Assembly (NCBI GenBank): GCA_903897985.1
Contig: CAIUDS010000625.1
Span: 1-6,299, forward strand
Origin: an uncultured delta proteobacterium
Lineage (GTDB): Bacteria; RBG-13-61-14; DRUE01
Reading direction: 5' to 3'
Length of the DNA stretch: 6,299 nucleotides
Shown: positions 5,854 to 6,299 of the stretch, one piece after another
Position numbering within the stretch: the stretch's first letter is position 1
How the letters are laid out: each line of letters starts with the position of its first letter
Notes under the pieces: generated by a model
What the model was told of the DNA's origin: nothing
The model's database searches: none
What the model saw: only the letters and a program-made list of their open reading frames with translations
Translations under genes and position numbers: made by a program

Positions 5854-6299
5854 ATGAAAAAGATTTTCGTTCTCGCGGTTTTTCTGGCCGTGTTATTTTT
5901 GCCGGCCCGATATTCATCCGGGCAGGAAACATCCATCGCGGTCGGACCGTTCCCGCAAAAAGTGGTGGTTAAATATCTCTTTCCGGCGGGAACCGCGACA
6001 ACGGAGGCGCAACTCATTGCCATAACCAAATCGAGCGCGCTGAAATTTTCGAGCGGCATCGGCGAGCAGGAAAAAGAACAAATCGAAAGCATGCCCGGCC
6101 TGCCTTACCGGAATATGATCTGCGCGGCCAAATCCGGCAACATCCTCTGGGTGGGCACGAGCATGGGCGCTGCGCGCTACGACGGCAAGGAATGGCAATA
6201 CCTGGAGGGGCCGGAATACCTGCTCGACGACCGCGTCATCTCTATCGCGATTTCGGACGATGGAACCGCCTGGCTGGCAACTGCCAAGGGCGTCACCAA
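5854..6299 (+). CDS. Secreted regulator-propeller protein, 3' end cut off by the window
   Basis: The first 148 codons of a gene that runs off the right edge with no stop. A Sec signal peptide (MKK, hydrophobic 4-17, cleavage probably after G23) is followed by an uncharacterised region (24-80). Two regulator-propeller-type (Reg_prop, PF07494) blades then appear: NILWVGTSMGAARYDGKEWQY at 96-116 lies in the first and VISIAISDDGTAWLATAKGV at 128-147 in the second. The W-x-G-T..G..R-Y-D-G pattern and the LLDDRV linker between blades are typical of these beta-propellers. In hybrid two-component sensors such blades form the periplasmic sensing part, but they also occur in stand-alone exported proteins; which applies here depends on the missing C-terminus. 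The start is set by a strong ribosome site and promoter. It is transcribed divergently from the esterase, across a spacer with shared palindromes. Confidence 0.8.
   Translation, partial: MKKIFVLAVFLAVLFLPARYSSGQETSIAVGPFPQKVVVKYLFPAGTATTEAQLIAITKSSALKFSSGIGEQEKEQIESMPGLPYRNMICAAKSGNILWVGTSMGAARYDGKEWQYLEGPEYLLDDRVISIAISDDGTAWLATAKGVT

Noticed and set aside
5574..6092. Open frame on the - strand spanning the divergent spacer between esterase and propeller genes
   Set aside because: It overlaps both gene starts and the promoters in a different frame, and its translation has no family features.
1..6299. CRISPR array, tRNA, rRNA, phage or defence genes
   Set aside because: No regularly spaced repeats with spacers, no cloverleaf-like segment and no matching protein families were seen on either strand.

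Overview
The window looks like a piece of chromosome from a GC-rich, Gram-negative-type environmental bacterium. Two of the four genes encode Sec signal peptides, and one encodes a polytopic membrane glycosyltransferase-like protein with TPRs. The mix of a TMTC-like protein, a type B carboxylesterase, a regulator-propeller protein and an IS1182-like transposase recalls uncultured lineages such as Omnitrophota or deltaproteobacterial groups. Sequence alone does not settle the taxon, and no rRNA, tRNA or phylogenetic marker is present.

Left part (1-2129): an IS1182-like transposase gene on the + strand (371-1648) lies between two repeat-rich non-coding stretches. The left stretch holds GATTAA nonamers, an inverted copy of them, and a perfect REP-type hairpin. 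The right stretch holds a tandem heptamer (ATGAGA type), a tandem octamer (TTAAGC type) and a terminator-like stem-loop. Clear IS ends were not found.

Middle (2130-5719): two genes run on the - strand. A secreted type B carboxylesterase (4046-5719) is followed after about 70 bases by a multi-spanning TMTC/PMT-superfamily-like protein with C-terminal TPRs (2191-3975). The TPR end of the latter is broken by an apparent one-base frameshift near 2235-2240. Removing one base restores a further partial TPR and moves the stop to 2130, just ahead of the stem-loop at 2071-2096. The gene starts with GTG without a Shine-Dalgarno, at a position that fits a leaderless transcript from a promoter overlapping a perfect palindrome.

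Right end (5854-6299): a divergently transcribed gene encodes a secreted regulator-propeller protein, cut off by the window edge. The divergent spacer holds a good promoter (TTGACA, 17 bases, TATGTT) whose spacer contains one of two copies of the palindrome GCAATTGC.

No CRISPR array, prophage or defence system is visible. The points most worth a second look are the frameshift, the two operator-like promoter regions and the cluster of unrelated short tandem repeats around the transposase. The joint role of the esterase, the glycosyltransferase-like protein and the propeller protein is not evident; all three are predicted to act at or outside the inner membrane.
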